Shown here: piece by piece, positions 12,201 to 23,538 of the stretch | Numbering within the stretch: the first letter of the stretch is position 1 | Layout of the letters: each line of letters starts with the position of its first letter | From: Larimichthys crocea | Taxonomy: Eukaryota > Chordata > Actinopteri > Sciaenidae | DNA: 64,000 bases | Direction: 5' to 3' | Assembly (NCBI RefSeq): GCF_000972845.2 | Contig: NC_040022.1 | Location: 13,928,919-13,992,918 of the forward strand | Translations under genes and position numbers: made by a program | Notes under the pieces: model-generated | The model's database searches: none | Told to the model about the DNA's origin: nothing | The model's input: only the letters and a program-made list of their open reading frames with translations

Positions 12201-14298
12201 CTTAATTGGGAAACCGGCCGGTGAACAGCTTGATTTCCATCAACCATTTATTGATGCTCAAAACTCCATGAGTTTGGAGTGGGGGAGCCTGCACAGGGCC
12301 TCATAGAGCCATGAGGATTTGACTGTTTCCAACCTTAAGCAGAGTTTAATCTGAGGTAAGACTTGATGTGTCGATTGAGCGTCACATTCTACAACAAAAG
12401 CTGTTTTTTTTTTGTTTGTTTGTTCATTACAACAAGTGAAAATGAGTAACATGCATGTTATTAGAATGATCTGCCTAACCTTTTAAGGATGTTTTCAGTA
12501 CTCTTGAACAGTGTCAATGAATTGCATGAATCAAAGCTCTGAAGCCTGAATACTGCTGAATGTGTTTACTAGTACTGACTGACCAATCATGCCCTGCGCT
12601 TACATATTTTAGATTTGATTGACCTTCTAATTAAGTCTTTCCTTTCTGCAGCAGCTCAGATTTTATCCAACCACAAACCCAACAGTTTAGCAAACCATGT
12701 CTCACTCAATCATGATCATACCTCCTGAACGGGCTGGCCTGTAAATGCAGATATGAGCTGACATGGTTAAGACAGGGAGGTTATGCTTAGAAACATTTTT
12801 AAATATTCTGACTGACAGCTGGACTCAAGGGGAAGAATTAACCTGGAGTAAATCAATGATGAAGAGATGTATTTTTTGAGCTGAGCCACACTTATGTTGT
12901 TCTTAAGATTCATTCTGTTGAACATTGTTAACAGCCTCTCCTCTCACTACATTTGATATGTTGTTATATTTGATATATAATTTACAACAGTGGTTTCCAT
13001 CCTCATTTCTCCAACATGCCCACATGCCTGATCAAACTCAGACAAGATATCAACATCTTGTTTTGTTTTTTTTGCCTTTTGGTCAATTTACCCAATTTAC
13101 AGTATTAATTTTAGCTTTTTGTAGCCTTTTCTCTAATTAGTCCTCATACTGCTTTGATCAACTCACAACTGACTCAGATTGGTGGAAAACTCTGACTACC
13201 TTACTGTAAGTTACTGTGACAACAACAAATTTGTTATCTTGTTTTCCTCCAAACATGGATATGTATTCATATATATTATCAAATCATTAGTATTTTTTAT
13301 TTTATTTCTTTTTGCAAATTTCCTGACCTCCTCTACAATCTTTCGATGCATTCCCTGGTTAGTGCAGACATAGCTTCTGGGGTACAAACATCTCTTTTTA
13401 TAGCAGTCATGTGTGCTGTGGTCACCTTCTGGACCCCTTTGTAAGAGTTTGTCTCCAATTTGTTTTTTCCTGCTTTGCCATTTTCTACTCATGATTCAAG
13501 GCCAAATAGGAAATGGAGTTTGATTTTTGCAATGTGCCAGCAGCGCTCTTAATGTCTCCCCTGCATCATGTTGAACTACAGAGACGTCCTCAGGAGCCAT
13601 TCAGATATGAGAGCTGACACACATATGAAAGTGTCTCTCAGGGCTGCAGTGACCTGAGGGATGAGCTCAGCAGAGAGTTTGTTTTTTCTTTATCACATCA
13701 CCTACAGGATGTTTCACTTTGGACAGGGAGTTTTTTAGAGGAGGCATGTGTGTGTTTGTCAGAGAGTATTTGCTACTTGAGTGCTTTTCAACCCTGATGC
13801 AGTGCACACACAACTGCATCGGTGCACAGTTTAAATTGCATCGAACTGAATGGAAATCATGCTGTATGTGAATAAGAACAAGGTATAATTTATAAACAGC
13901 AAATGTCACAAAGCTTGCATCATTGTATCTTCAGTTACACAAAATGCAATCTATCAAGAAACATATTTAAAAACCTGAAATGTCAGACAATGTTTCAATG
14001 TTTCTAGTTGGTGACATTGATTAGTGATTAGTGGGAGAGGAGTTTGATAGTGAGATAATAATAAAATGAGAAGATGAACGATTTATTTACTGTCATGTTG
14101 ATATAAATTGAGGTTAAACTGAGTTTTAAAACAAAAGTTGGCGGGGGTTTTTAATCACTGCAGGCTAAAATGTTCTAATTGATCTTGCTGTGTGAAAATG
14201 TTCATGCAGCTACAAATGAGAAATTAAGAATCTGCTTCAGTCTGAATAATTTTTTACATAAATGGCTGTGAGACTGAATACAAGTCTAGTCATTTTAA
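9281..14298. other. intergenic DNA, nothing recognised
   Basis: I find no exon, RNA gene or confident repeat here. Open frames reach 124 codons (11702-12076) but start with non-ATG codons, lack recognisable domains and carry no plausible splice context. AT-rich sequence with ordinary homopolymer runs. Confidence 0.5.
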
Positions 14299-14320
14299 AC
14301 ACACACACACACACACACAC
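14299..14320. repeat. (CA)11 microsatellite
   Basis: Uninterrupted CA dinucleotide run in intergenic DNA. Confidence 0.9.
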
Positions 14321-14603
14321 AAAACAAAGTGCGTTTTAGTACTTCTTGGTTATACCATGGCCACATAAGGTCATTCTACTTCTCTCTTTGTAGGAAACAC
14401 TGGCCAACGTCTGACTGTAAAAGATAATGACACAGCAATTATAATATAGAGATAATCTGCTTTAACACTCAACTCGCCATGTCCGGTTTGTACAGTACAG
14501 CAAAGCAAAAGGAAGTATTCGCTGTTTTGTCAAGAGTTAGATGACAAGATTGATACCACTGTGTGACCTGAATGTCAGGCTACAGCAAACAGTTAGCTGC
14601 TTG

Positions 14604-14692
14604 CAAACAGGGGAAACAGCTATGCTGTCCAAAGGTAACAAATTCCACCTACCAGAACCTCTAAATCTCACTAATTAACAAAAATAAACCAC
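14604..14692 (+). repeat. fragment of a common teleost repeat (GTCCAAAGGTAACAAA family)
   Basis: Contains AACAGGGGAAACAGCTA, TGTCCAAAGGTAACAAA, TCCACCTACCAGAACCTCT and CTCACTAATTAACA, blocks I recognise from a high-copy fish repeat. The related upstream part of the same family (CACAAAGACTGGAAACAGG) occurs at 25837-25855. Confidence 0.55.
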
Positions 14693-15844
14693 ACGTTGTA
14701 AGATGTTTTCCTACAGAAACAAAAAAATAACTTTGGATAACTTTGAATAATGTCTTCATTAATTAACATACTAATCTTCTCATCTAATTATCAGCAACAG
14801 AGTGAGAGAGTGCATTTCCCAACACTCAACATGTCCATGTGCTGATGTGAACTGAACTCTCTATCTGCTGCTTTTTTTGCAGTTTATTTATGAATCATCT
14901 ATTTTCCCCCTGTTTTTTTGAACTACCATAACTCACATATCCATGGTAACCCAAAATGTTGGCTAACTTGAGTGACTTTTTATTCCCATGATGTCTCATT
15001 TTGCTTTGCTGTATTTGGAAATACTGGGGAGCTAAGAGGAACTTAGAAAGTCCCCATTGATTAAATTTAAGCACTTTGGAAAATACTTCCCTTACTGCAG
15101 GCTGACAGTTATTTATTTATGCAGCAGAAGAGACTAAAGTTATGCCCTTCACAAGCTAAGGAAGAAATGTTTAACATAATGTCATAACATAATAAAGACA
15201 GCCCGTGTCATTCGATAACTATGCTGAGATTATTACGTAATTAAATGTTAAAAATAGCTCAGACTGACCTCATAGCTGGAAAGTGCAATTAGGTGCCCTT
15301 GTAAAACTTGGCCTAAGTTACATGCCAACCAATAGCTCTTCAATAATGGCTTTTCTTGAGAGCAAGAGGCAATTCCTTATATAGACAATCATGTGTGATG
15401 TTTTCACAGCACTGGGCCCAAACATTTTAAAGCACTGAATCACAGCTAAGGTTTGCCTCTCGGGGGACCGGTTTTATTAACAGACTATTTCTGGACACTT
15501 GTCAGATTCCACTACAACAACTCTTCAGTCACTTTTCATTAGTCCTCACATTGAAAAACTCACAGAGTGCAGTGTTGGGTTCACGCTCACTCATATTTCA
15601 GTGTGCGATGGCAGGACCAGTAGGTCGTAATGATTTGTAATGCCCTTCTTGCACAGTCCAGTAATTCCACAAGGCTTTCCTTAAAGCTACTGGTAATGTC
15701 ACAGTCACTTTTTTGCTATCATCACTGTACAATCTGTGATCCAGTGTGAGCTCAGCGGTCCTTCCTACAATTTGTTGAGCTCCAGACCCGAGCTGGATAA
15801 AGGGATATATTGTCTGAGGTTTCCCCTTAAGGTGCTCAACTGAG

Positions 15845-16035
15845 AATAAGGTTTCTATAAACCAGAAGGGAGCTACGCCCATTATAGTACAGGGTCAATG
15901 AAGTACAAATTGGGAGTAAGGTTTCCATAAAGGAAATGGGACGCATGCGAGGGTCACTGCAGTGTAAGTTGAACATAAGGTATCCTCAGAGGAAAAGGAA
16001 GGTACAATAGGGTCCTTATAATGCAAGAACAAAAT
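15845..16035 (+). repeat. degenerate tandem repeat, about 60-70 bp period
   Basis: Three diverged units start with AATAAGGTTTCTATAAA (15845), AGTAAGGTTTCCATAAA (15915) and CATAAGGTATCCTCAGA (15974). Each continues with a purine-rich GGAA/GG block and then GGGTCA/GGGTCC followed by ATGAAGT/TGCAGTG/TAATGCA. A fourth weak copy may start near 16388 (AGGATTTCCATCAAGGAAA). The periods of 70 and 59 bp show length drift. Confidence 0.4.
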
Positions 16036-16039
16036 AAAG

Positions 16040-17550
16040 CCTCCATCATGGAACAAAAAATACTAGTTTCCCTCGTCAGGCATTTATCCAGCAGCTACTG
16101 CTCATTTTTACTGAGGCAGCCTCTGTAGCCTTGTGTTTTTGAATTACAGCAGACCTGAAAAGGCACATTGTTGCAAAAGATCCAACCACTTTTCCAGATC
16201 GTCCCTCGTGTCTTCTCATGGTTAAAAAGCAGATCAGAATCTTAAATTCTTAAATGACCCCATCCATGTATAAAAGAGCATCTGTGCATATAGCAGATCT
16301 TTGCAATGAAAACATGCAGGTGGTTCTGCGGCAGCAATGAAAAGAAGCAAATGGAATATAGTAAAAATCATTTCCATATAAACTACTGTAAAGAAGGATT
16401 TCCATCAAGGAAAGTGCTGCTACACTGAGGTCATTAATCAACACTTGCTCGAGGTGACTGGACACTGTAGTGCCTCAACAGCAGCTGTGATATAGCTTCA
16501 CTGTGCAGCACTACACGCCCTGCCAGTCATACAGCACCCTCTCGGCTGGCTGTGTGTGTGCGTGCGTGCATGTGTTGCTATTTATCTGAGACGGCTCAGA
16601 CACACCTGCAGACATGGTGAGGCTTGTCTCATCAATTTTCATGTAACCGTGCCCCGTAGCAACGAAGAAACACACTGCATGTTCAGCCAGTCAGATGGTC
16701 ATGAAGCGTGTTTTACCAGAAGGAATGTTTCTTCCTACTGTTGCAGTAAACCGTTATACAATATCAGTGGTGATCTCATCATATTTCAGATGAAGGACAC
16801 ACAGTATCAATATTCTTCAGCCACTAACTACTTTAAAAAGGCATTGAAAGTGAAATTCCTCATTCTTTATTTTCTAAATTCATGAATAGCTGACTTTGGA
16901 GACTGACACTATAAAAGAAATAACAGAAAGAAACTGTTTGACACCGCACTCACCACTCTGGTCCACAATAACCACTTTTCGAGCTCATGCATTAGGCCTA
17001 CTGTACTATACGCTGACATACTGTTCAAGTACACTTACAGTATCCGAGTCAATGCATTAACTTCCTCTTTAAAGGAGTCGAGAGTAAATAGACTTCTTTC
17101 TTTCCTACTTGAATAAAAATCCTCTTTTGCTTGACTGAACTAAAACGGCAATGACCACAGTGCCAAAGGCAAAGCGAGTGTGTTTGTACGCGTGCATCAC
17201 TGCATTATATCTTACTTGCATCTGAAGAGCTCACCTCAGAATCACATAACACACACTTCCCCTTCTTGTTGCCGTTTTGAAACTCTGACATGGGTGGAGA
17301 CGTGTTTGTTTGAGCTGTAATTTTGTGTTATCATGCAAAAGGCTGCAACCTCGTCTGCACCTTATGGCTGGTGTTGCCAGGTTTTCAGATCATGTGGGCG
17401 AGCATTTCTTTTTAATATTTGTTCTGAAACACATTTAATAACGACTTCCTATAATTACATTTCATACTCAGATTACGTAACTTTTCCCCTCCGTCTGACA
17501 TCATCCGGTGCTTGTGTGAGTAAAGTCAAGCAACCACAAGAATTCAGTTC
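16040..17550. other. intergenic DNA, nothing recognised
   Basis: No exon or named repeat seen. Short GT-rich run near 16552-16572. Confidence 0.45.
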
Positions 17551-17615
17551 ACCATGCAGGAAACACACAAGTACAGACAGTGGGCCCATTCTTACACAAA
17601 GTGGGCAGGGTGCAG

Positions 17616-17623
17616 TGACGTGA
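17616..17623 (+). promoter_or_regulatory. CRE-like element TGACGTGA
   Basis: A single CRE/ATF-like octamer upstream of the putative first non-coding exon of kiaa0040. One motif is weak evidence; it is recorded because of its position. Confidence 0.2.
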
Positions 17624-17655
17624 CCAAAACACACACTCCTCGCTCGAGCAAGAGA

Positions 17656-17681
17656 GAGGAGGAGGAGGAGGAGGAGGAGGA
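17656..17681 (+). repeat. (GGA)n purine microsatellite
   Basis: GAG/GGA trinucleotide run inside a longer purine-rich tract, in the putative 5' region of kiaa0040. Confidence 0.8.
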
Positions 17682-17689
17682 CGGGAAAC

Positions 17690-17863
17690 ACGGGGTAGAG
17701 AGGGAAACAGGAACAGAAAGTGAATACTTGTCAAGATGTCTGGGTGAGGGGGACCAGAAGCAGAAACTAGATGCCAGAAAAGAAACAACAGAAGTCTGAG
17801 CAGCTGACTGGATTAGACAGGAGGGAGAGAGAGCTGACCTGCCGCTTCACAAGTGCCTCTGGG
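17690..17863 (+). other. possible non-coding 5' exon of kiaa0040
   Basis: A purine-rich, relatively GC-rich stretch ends in a strong donor, CTGGG|GTAAGAT, at 17863/17864. KIAA0040 transcripts in mammals have non-coding 5' exons separated from the single coding exon by introns, so a donor some 5 kb upstream of the ATG on the same strand is suggestive. The exon start is a guess and no promoter is established. Unrelated chance donors are common. Confidence 0.25.
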
Positions 17864-20800
17864 GTAAGATGCCACTTTCAAAGGGATCTTGAGTGCCGGC
17901 AACTTGAAATACTTTGAAATTGTTTTGAGTGGTTTATATAATCTGTTGGTGCTTTTTGTTGTGTGACTGTAAGGAAACAGAGGCAAAACTGCTGTGGCCT
18001 TTTAAAGAAACAATGTTTTGTCAGGAGTCAAATTTGACAGGATGTTTGACAAGTTACAACGACATGCTGATAAGTTTCTTCCTGCCTTTGAGTGCTGCAC
18101 AGTGTCACTATAATATGCTCTAGTTAATTCCTCGACTTTTTAAAATAAACATTTTGATTCAGATTTAAGTTTATGAAAAGAAAGAAATGGCAAAGTTAGA
18201 TGTTAAATGTTAAATACATGTGCTGCATCAACCACAGAAAAAAAATCTCCAATGGATCTTTGCAGAAAATATCCTCCTCTTGTTTTTACTGTAAGAATGT
18301 CCTCAGTTTTGTCAGGATTGAGTTGACGCATGTCTCAACAGTCTTGGGCTTGTGCACTTGTTTTTGTAGAGGACTGTTCTCCTCCAGACTATCAACAGGC
18401 CTGTAGCTATCCAAGCGAAACAGCTGCACTTAGTGGCTCCAGATAGCTCATGATTTCTGAGGAAAAGTGAAGGAGAATGGCTTTAATCGTTAGTTGGTGG
18501 CTGACTTAAGTGTCCAAGAACTGTATTAATCCTGACTGATGAGGGATCTGCTCTGACCATGCGCTCGGGGCCAGTCATTAAAAATTCCTGCCTTGCCTTC
18601 TGTCACAACGTTGTCTTTTAGGTCGCACATGCTCCTTAAAAAGCAGCAGGGGCTAACTGAGTGCAATCATAACATTTTTCTCAGCCCCTTCCTGGCTTTG
18701 TGTGCCCCAGAAATGGCCTTTTCCTGTATATGAATGGTTCCAGGAGAGCACAGTGTCATGAGAAAGTGAAGTACCCGGGCAGAGTCTTAGAAAGAAAGGC
18801 ATCTCAGTGAGCCAGGCCAATATTTCCTATATTTACACAGCTATATTCTCTTTATAAATTACCTCTTCTGTTCTGTAACCTTTGATAATTCACAGTCTAA
18901 CTTCAGCTCAGACATACGTCATCAACATTTGTGTGAACACCCTCAGTTACTGCGAACATACAATACTGCAAACAGCCTACTGAGAAAAATACCCTTGGTA
19001 CAATAATACTGGAAATCGACGTATTTATCCCAAGAAAGTTTTGACATCCAAGTTTTAAAAAATTAATACAAGAAACAACTATTTTGACTTGATAAAATTA
19101 GATTATAACATGATCTAAGATCCTTTTTTTTTTTTTTACATTTCCTGGCACTCTTATTCTTATGATAATAATCATGATCACTTAGTGACTTATCCATTCC
19201 ATTTAATGACTTCACCACTGATACATTGTTCGTCATCTCTTTTATATAACTAGATCACACCTCTGTGCTGCTCCTGGCCTCTGTGTCCCTCCTTCAGACT
19301 TATTGTTCGGTGACCCTGGGTTGTCGTGTTGACAGTGTTTTCATAATGTGAGGGAGATTAGAGTGAACACAAAGGTGTTGCTGCTCAGCCAAGCTCATCA
19401 CAACAACATGTACCAACAGCAGAGAAAATAATCAAGAATAATGTGGCAGTGACATCGTGGCTTCCAACAATATGCACAGTCTTCAGTATAGATCATAAGT
19501 GAGTTTCCATCCAAATGTAGCGCAGATTTTAAAGCAACGATGCGTAACTCTGCTACTATAGAAAAACAGATTTTAAAACATCACACTGACTTTATTATAT
19601 ATTATATTATATCAGGCGAATGTTTCCTGTCATTTCCGCTCTGCATGCTGTACGTCTTTTTCTGTTCTACTGTATGTAACTTTGTGCTCTGGGTACGATC
19701 TCCCCTGAGATGCATGTAATGCTTCACAAGGCAAAGTCACACACCACCAACTATTTCTGAGATTTTGATGAAACTAGATCATATTTAATGGAGATAACGT
19801 TCCCTGATTTCCCATCTGATGTCCTCTGGCTGCTCTGCCTTAAATCTCTGTGAGCTGCTGTTAGTTAATGCTAGCTCAGATTATTAGCCAGGTTGCTTGG
19901 ACTGTGAGCTCAGAGCACCGGGGGATGTTTGTATTTGTAGCACCAGCGTTTTGGGGGTCTTTAGGCCTGGGGCGTGGGCAAATTCTGACAGAGAGTAGAG
20001 CCGGTGTCATGCCAGAACCAGAGCTGGGCTAGCGGGCAATGACCAGGCTCAACAGCTTCTATAGACATAATGGCAGAGGCTAAGAGACCAAAGAGGATAC
20101 TGAGTTAGCAAAGTTAGTGATGTGCTAGTTTTTGATCATAAGTAATATAATCGTAACAAATGCACATATACATCTGTCCATATTTACAACAGTGGTATTG
20201 CACTCTAAAAACTGAGGGCTATATACTCATTTCTATGCAATGTTGTTTTAGTGAAAAAGAAAATTTAAATAACTACGTTTCAATTCACTACTGATGTGTG
20301 ACTATAAGGATTCAGATTTGTATTCAAACAACTGTTGGTGCTGATTCTACATTAGGGTGTGTTTAAAGCACTGAAGAACGCGATGACAGCCCACACATAT
20401 CAGATGTTTTCATCTTCTGCATTTTTATTTTAATTTTTTTGTCTTTTTGGCATCCTGAGTGACGTTAAAACCTCATCGTTCATGTATGTCATGGTTTATT
20501 TATTAAGTCTTGTTCCACTGCCGTTTGTAACATTTTGATTTTAATAATACATGAACATTTCCAGCTCAGCAAAACATAAAAAAGTCATTATCTAGATTTT
20601 TTTTATTACTTTTTTTTTTTTTTAGATAATTAAAAATGCAGATAGAAACAGGTGGATGAAAACATATTTCATGACAGTGGTTCCCAAACCTTTTGGCAGT
20701 CAGTGACAGTGTTTTCTTGCAAACCAACAAAGAGAAGCTGTGAACCTGAAACCCCAAATTACCCAAAAGCATACTCAAAGCGGTTGGTGTACATACCAAA

Positions 20801-22080
20801 ATAAAATTTCAGTGTGCTGTCAAGTGTTCTTTAACAATGCAATATGCAGTACATAATGGAAATAGGGGGCCTTTTCAGAGTTGCAAAAATTGCAAGGCTA
20901 ATTTTAGATGGTAGTGAAGCAGCGCCACATAAAATCCCCCAAAACAAAAGAACACAACATATTTTTAATATAATAACAAAAATATGTTTTGTAATTTTGT
21001 TGTTTAATTGGCAGTGACATTCGAAAGTCATAGTTAGTAGAATATAGTATACTAATAAAGTCTAATGTATACAATGACTATGTAGTGTGGAAATTAAGTG
21101 TATTCAAGGCCTGATAAATTATCAAGTAATCCACGAGAACAACAAAACAAAGACTGGAGGAAAATCTAAAAGAAAGAAATTGCCATAATTCTGTTTTGTG
21201 TTTATTTTTATTTTTTTTACTTTTCTATCCCATTAATGATCTTTTAGGTTGATTTTGTGACAGCGTGTGAAGGGTAAAAGGCCTGTATATGAACATGTTA
21301 AATAGCTAGCTTGCACCTAAACCGTAATGCGGACCTTTAAGGTTCACATGCACTTTTGTTTTTCACTTTAGTGCAAAGATCTAGAAATTAAAGACAATAA
21401 CAACAAGAACAGCTTCTAGTGTGGTAATTTATTTTAGATCAGATGTGTTCTTTTAGCGATGAGACTACTTTCTCTGAACTCTTGAGTCGACGTTTTAGGT
21501 GACTCTCGCTACTTAGTTTTAAGCGCTCGACTTCCTGTTGAGGAACAGGATGCAAGTTAGCAGGCTGTCTGCGGGCAAACCAATTTCACACATGAGACAC
21601 AACGCATGACGACAGCCACGTCAAATCTATTTGCTCTCCACTTGCAGGTGCATCTTCCTCTCTGCCTAAGAAGCAGCCAAATGTGAGATGAAAATCTTTT
21701 CTCCATCCTGCATCTAGAATACAAAGAAGCTCTGTAGCCGCGAGCTATGCAGATTCTAAAGGGACACACTTGAGTCAAATAGTGTTTGAATAACTATAGT
21801 TGTTTAACACCATTTAGATAACGATGTCGCCTCAAGGCCTCAAACTGGAGTCTGGATTCTCAGAGTAAAATTGAACAATACGACGTTTACTTTTCTTTTG
21901 CAGACCTAGTATCTCACCTTGTGTTTTCCTTCTCCTGGAGAGCTGTTAAAAGGAGATTTCACCCAAGGCCAGAGGAAAATGTTACAATCAGACATTTATG
22001 AAAACTTAAGCCAGATCCCATCTATCTCCTCCAATGGGAACCATTAGCCGGATATATTCAGATGAATCTCTTGCAGCAGG
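17864..22080 (+). other. probable kiaa0040 5' intron / intergenic DNA
   Basis: No coding exon recognised. The stretch around 19530-20060 contains phrases reminiscent of dispersed fish repeats (GCAACGATGCGTAACTCTGC) but I cannot define an element. CAGTGGTTCCCAAACC at about 20678 resembles a hAT terminus without an identifiable partner end. Confidence 0.35.
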
Positions 22081-22128
22081 TCTCTCTCTACCCTACCTCT
22101 CTCTCTTCTCTGTCGCACACTGTCGTCT

Positions 22129-22275
22129 CAGCGGGACTCTTAGAAAGATTGGTTACCTCTATCTCTGTCTGGCCTTCCCTCAGACACAATCTCCCTCCAT
22201 TTGTTCCTCTCCTACTATCTCTCTCTCTCTCTCTCTTTGCCCCTTTCTTCCTCAGTGGGACTCTTAGAAAGATCT
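22129..22275 (+). repeat. duplicated pyrimidine tract plus CAG|GGGACTCTTAGAAAGAT
   Basis: CAGCGGGACTCTTAGAAAGAT starts at 22129 and CAGTGGGACTCTTAGAAAGAT at 22253. They are 124 bp apart, differ at one base, and each follows a long CT-rich tract. This looks like a tandem duplication of a potential splice acceptor in the 5' region of kiaa0040. Confidence 0.5.
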
Positions 22276-22502
22276 GCCCTGAATCCTGAACGTCTCCTCT
22301 GCAGTATTAATGAGGGGGAAGCTGAAAATCCGAAGCTGACACTTGACAAGAGGGGGGGAGAGCAGGAGTGGAGATGTTAAAGACAGAGACAGAAAGATGG
22401 ATTGGAGGCAGGGAAAGGGAAAAAGAGGAGGAAGAAGACGAGCATGTTCTCTGCATGTTCACGTTCTCACTCTTCGTTTTTTTTTTTTGTTTGTTTCCGC
22501 AG

Positions 22503-23208
22503 GCATACCCGAATTGAAGCGCCTCTCTACAACTGGATTAAACTAAACCGAAAGCCAAAGGGCACAAGGACAAGAGAAGAAAAAAAGAGTAAGAAAATCA
22601 AGGTTGCTGTAACGCCGAGCAGCTTAAACAAACTTGGCTAAAGTGCAGATTTTGGCTTTTTCCTCCTCCATCAAGATCAAAATCATCACAACTGGGTGAT
22701 TTCAAAGAAAGCCTTGTCATAAACAAATGAGCTTTCGGACTACTTTGGCTTCGTTACCACCTCATAGGGCACTTTAAAGGAGGGGGGCATACATAAAGTC
22801 ACCCTCCATACGTCCAGTGTTTCCATTTAACATAAACAACATATGCCTAAGCACAAACCTTGTAGGTAGATAGTGCTGTGTTTCAGGGCACCTATCTGAA
22901 CTGATCATTTTTAAGTAGTATCTTTAAGTAGTATATCTGACAGCTGTTGGGTTGGTGGATGTTTGATGTTTCATTGAATACTGAGACAAACTTTGTATCT
23001 TAAAAGTTAAAAGTTAAAACCAGATTACATAAAAGCACTTTTATCTTAAATTAACACCATATCTTAATTACTTTGGTGTCTCCGGCAGCCTAATATGCAC
23101 ATTTACTGACTTACAAACTTCACAGCCCTCTTAAGGATTTATTAAATCTTTACAACTGCCTGACAGACTCAATTAAAAAGGAGCCACACAGCTCCGTATC
23201 TGAAAGCC
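22503..23208 (+). other. putative 5' UTR region of kiaa0040
   Basis: A good acceptor (T-run, TTTGTTTCCGCAG) ends at 22502, and a possible donor AAAGA|GTAAGA follows at 22588/22589, which would define an 86-nt exon. Alternatively the exon runs through to the coding sequence, or a nearer acceptor such as CTGACAG (about 23161-23167) is used. None can be proven from sequence. Confidence 0.25.
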
Positions 23209-23538
23209 ATGGATGGGAAAACAGACAGCATCCAGGATTTCTTCAACCAACTTTGGAGCTTTGCTACAGACAAACACAACCAGGGGGTCTACAACACAGT
23301 CTGTCTGGTGATCCTCCTAACTCTTCCCGTGCTGGTACTCCTCACTACTTTGGTGGTATGCTGCCACTGCTGTTGTTGTCGCCATGCCAACGGTTGTTGT
23401 TGCTGCTGTCGAGGCAGCATGACAACGGTAAAGTCAGAAACGAAGAAGAAAAAGAATTCGGCCAATACTGAAGACTTGTGGATCTCTGTCAAGACAGGGC
23501 CGATGACACCTGACAGGGTCGCTCTGGACATGGATTAG
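23209..23538 (+). CDS. kiaa0040: KIAA0040 homologue, small single-pass membrane protein
   Basis: An intact 109-codon frame with a good start context (AAAGCCATGG). The N-terminal part is amphipathic (IQDFFNQLWSF); GVYNTVCLVILLTLPVLV opens a transmembrane segment at about residues 28-50. It is followed by an extraordinary Cys cluster (11 Cys in residues 51-67), a Lys-rich stretch (KKKK, residues 79-82) and the motif EDLWISVK at residues 88-95. Human KIAA0040, as I recall it, has the same plan: short N-terminus, Y-N-T-x-C-L before one membrane helix, CCHCC, polylysine and EDLWIS. It also sits between TNN and TNR in human, as here. Topology is inferred as N-out/C-in from the positive-inside rule. 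Function is not established. The long Cys run would be a natural palmitoylation site (inference). Confidence 0.9.
   Translation: MDGKTDSIQDFFNQLWSFATDKHNQGVYNTVCLVILLTLPVLVLLTTLVVCCHCCCCRHANGCCCCCRGSMTTVKSETKKKKNSANTEDLWISVKTGPMTPDRVALDMD

Noticed and set aside
15598..15882. 94-codon ATG-started frame on the - strand
   Set aside because: No family recognised and it partly overlaps a degenerate tandem repeat. Frames of this length occur by chance in 64 kb; kept only as a side note.
20678..20810. hAT-like terminus CAGTGGTTCCCAAACC
   Set aside because: No matching inverted end or 8-bp duplication found nearby, so an element cannot be defined.
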